Origin: Candidatus Sulfopaludibacter sp. SbA3
GTDB lineage: Bacteria > Acidobacteriota > Terriglobia > Bryobacterales > Bryobacteraceae
Assembly (NCBI GenBank): GCA_945890485.1
Contig: CAMDCN010000012.1
Location: forward strand, 62,001 to 126,000
Reading direction: 5' to 3'
Length of the DNA stretch: 64,000 nt
This document shows positions 63,394 through 64,000 of this stretch, piece after piece. The notes under the pieces are model-generated. The model worked only from the letters and a program-made list of their open reading frames with translations, was not told the origin of the DNA and made no database searches. Each line of letters starts with the position of its first letter. The stretch's first letter is position 1. A program made the position numbers and the translations under genes.

Positions 63394-64000
63394 ATGCAAC
63401 GTCGAGACTTCCTATCGCTGACCGCCGCAGCCCTCGCCGCCTACGGCCAGCAGAAGCCCCGCCGCGTCGGTCTCATTGGTACCGGCTGGTACGGCAAGAG
63501 CGATCTCTTCCGCCTTCTCCAGGTCGCCCCCGTCGAAGTCGTCTCCCTCTGCGATGTCGACAAGACCATGCTCAGCAACTGCGCAGACATCGTCGTCGAA
63601 CGCCAGGCCTCCAAGAAGCGCCCCCGCCTCTACGCCGACTACCGCGCGATGCTCAAGGAAAAGGATCTCGACATCGTTCTCATCGCGACGCCCGACCATT
63701 GGCACGCCCTCCCCTTCATCGAAGCCTGCAAATCCGGCGCCGACATCTACTGTCAGAAGCCCATCTCGCTCGACGTCACCGAGGGCCTCGCCATGCTGAA
63801 CGCGGCTCGCAAATACAATCGCGTCGTGCAAATCGGAACCCAGCGCCGCAGCACCCCCCACTTGATCGAAGCCCGCGACGAGATCCTCAAAACCGGCAAG
63901 CTCGGCAAGATCGCCTACGTCGAAATCTACTGCTACTACCACATGCGGGCCAAGAATCCACCCGCCACACCCGCTATCCCCGCCGACCTCGATTACGAGA
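63394..64000 (+). CDS. Tat-exported Gfo/Idh/MocA oxidoreductase, 3' end beyond the window
   Basis: 202 codons visible of a NAD(P)-dependent oxidoreductase family that usually runs to 350-450 aa. N-terminal MQRRDFLSLTAAALAAYGQ is a twin-arginine-type signal. The Rossmann fold shows RVGLIGTGWYGKSDLFRLL, VVSLCDVDKTMLSN, DIVLIATPDHWHALPFIEA and the EKP-type motif as YCQKPISLDVTEG near residue 115. Exported family members process sugars or cyclitols. The substrate is unknown. The frame is open to the window end. Confidence 0.9.
   Translation, partial: MQRRDFLSLTAAALAAYGQQKPRRVGLIGTGWYGKSDLFRLLQVAPVEVVSLCDVDKTMLSNCADIVVERQASKKRPRLYADYRAMLKEKDLDIVLIATPDHWHALPFIEACKSGADIYCQKPISLDVTEGLAMLNAARKYNRVVQIGTQRRSTPHLIEARDEILKTGKLGKIAYVEIYCYYHMRAKNPPATPAIPADLDYE

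Overview
The window is GC-rich and densely coded, with many small exported proteins and short intergenic gaps. Its content points to an Acidobacteriota of the Bryobacterales/Solibacter type. The indicators are an Oar-like TonB-dependent receptor, a DUF1501 protein beside a DUF1549/DUF1553 cytochrome protein, Tat-exported sugar-type enzymes (Gfo/Idh/MocA, DegT), a ThuA protein, a NIPSNAP protein, a choice-of-anchor I protein, and a type VI secretion cluster. This assignment is inferred from gene content only. No rRNA, tRNA, CRISPR array, insertion sequence or prophage was seen.

Layout: 1-5.8 kb holds uvrA (cut by the window edge) translationally coupled to a PGPGW membrane protein, a PilZ protein, a DUF1998-type DEAD/DEAH helicase and a truncated methyltransferase. 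5.9-10.7 kb holds a SYLF lipid-binding protein, a small secreted protein, fliD with a possible chaperone gene, an unknown protein and a methyltransferase. 10.7-16 kb holds a RecB/AddA-like helicase-nuclease and an AddB-like Fe-S nuclease in one overlapping pair. 16-23 kb holds exported and metabolic genes: NIPSNAP, AcuI/YhdH oxidoreductase, choice-of-anchor I protein, MFS transporter, alpha/beta hydrolase and a serine hydrolase.

23.1-40.1 kb is a minus-strand T6SS cluster in the order tssB, tssC, hcp, tagJ, tssA, tssE, tssF, tssG, tssH, vgrG, LysM/peptidoglycan-binding protein, a 673-aa unknown protein and PAAR. It encodes the sheath, tube, part of the baseplate, the recycling ATPase and the spike with possible cargo. 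The membrane complex and TssK (tssJKLM) are absent from the window and must lie elsewhere if the system works.

40.4-52 kb holds thiG, an unknown 531-aa protein, a TonB-dependent receptor with an apparent -1 frameshift, gapdh, ThuA, a LamG-like protein, a double-cyclophilin PPIase and a histidine kinase/NarL regulator pair flanked by two tiny Lys/Glu-rich exported peptides. 52.5-57.1 kb holds a NicO transporter, then a coupled rpiB-deoC-PP2C phosphatase operon. The first two carry N-terminal extensions of the sort found on enzymes of sugar-phosphate-utilizing bacterial microcompartments. A DUF433/DUF5615 toxin-antitoxin pair follows. 57.2-64 kb holds a Tat-exported DegT aminotransferase, the DUF1501/PSD1 pair and a divergent Gfo/Idh/MocA oxidoreductase cut by the window end. 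Several divergent gene pairs are separated by only 20-31 bp, with -10-like hexamers 6-9 nt before the start codon, which suggests leaderless and bidirectional promoters.
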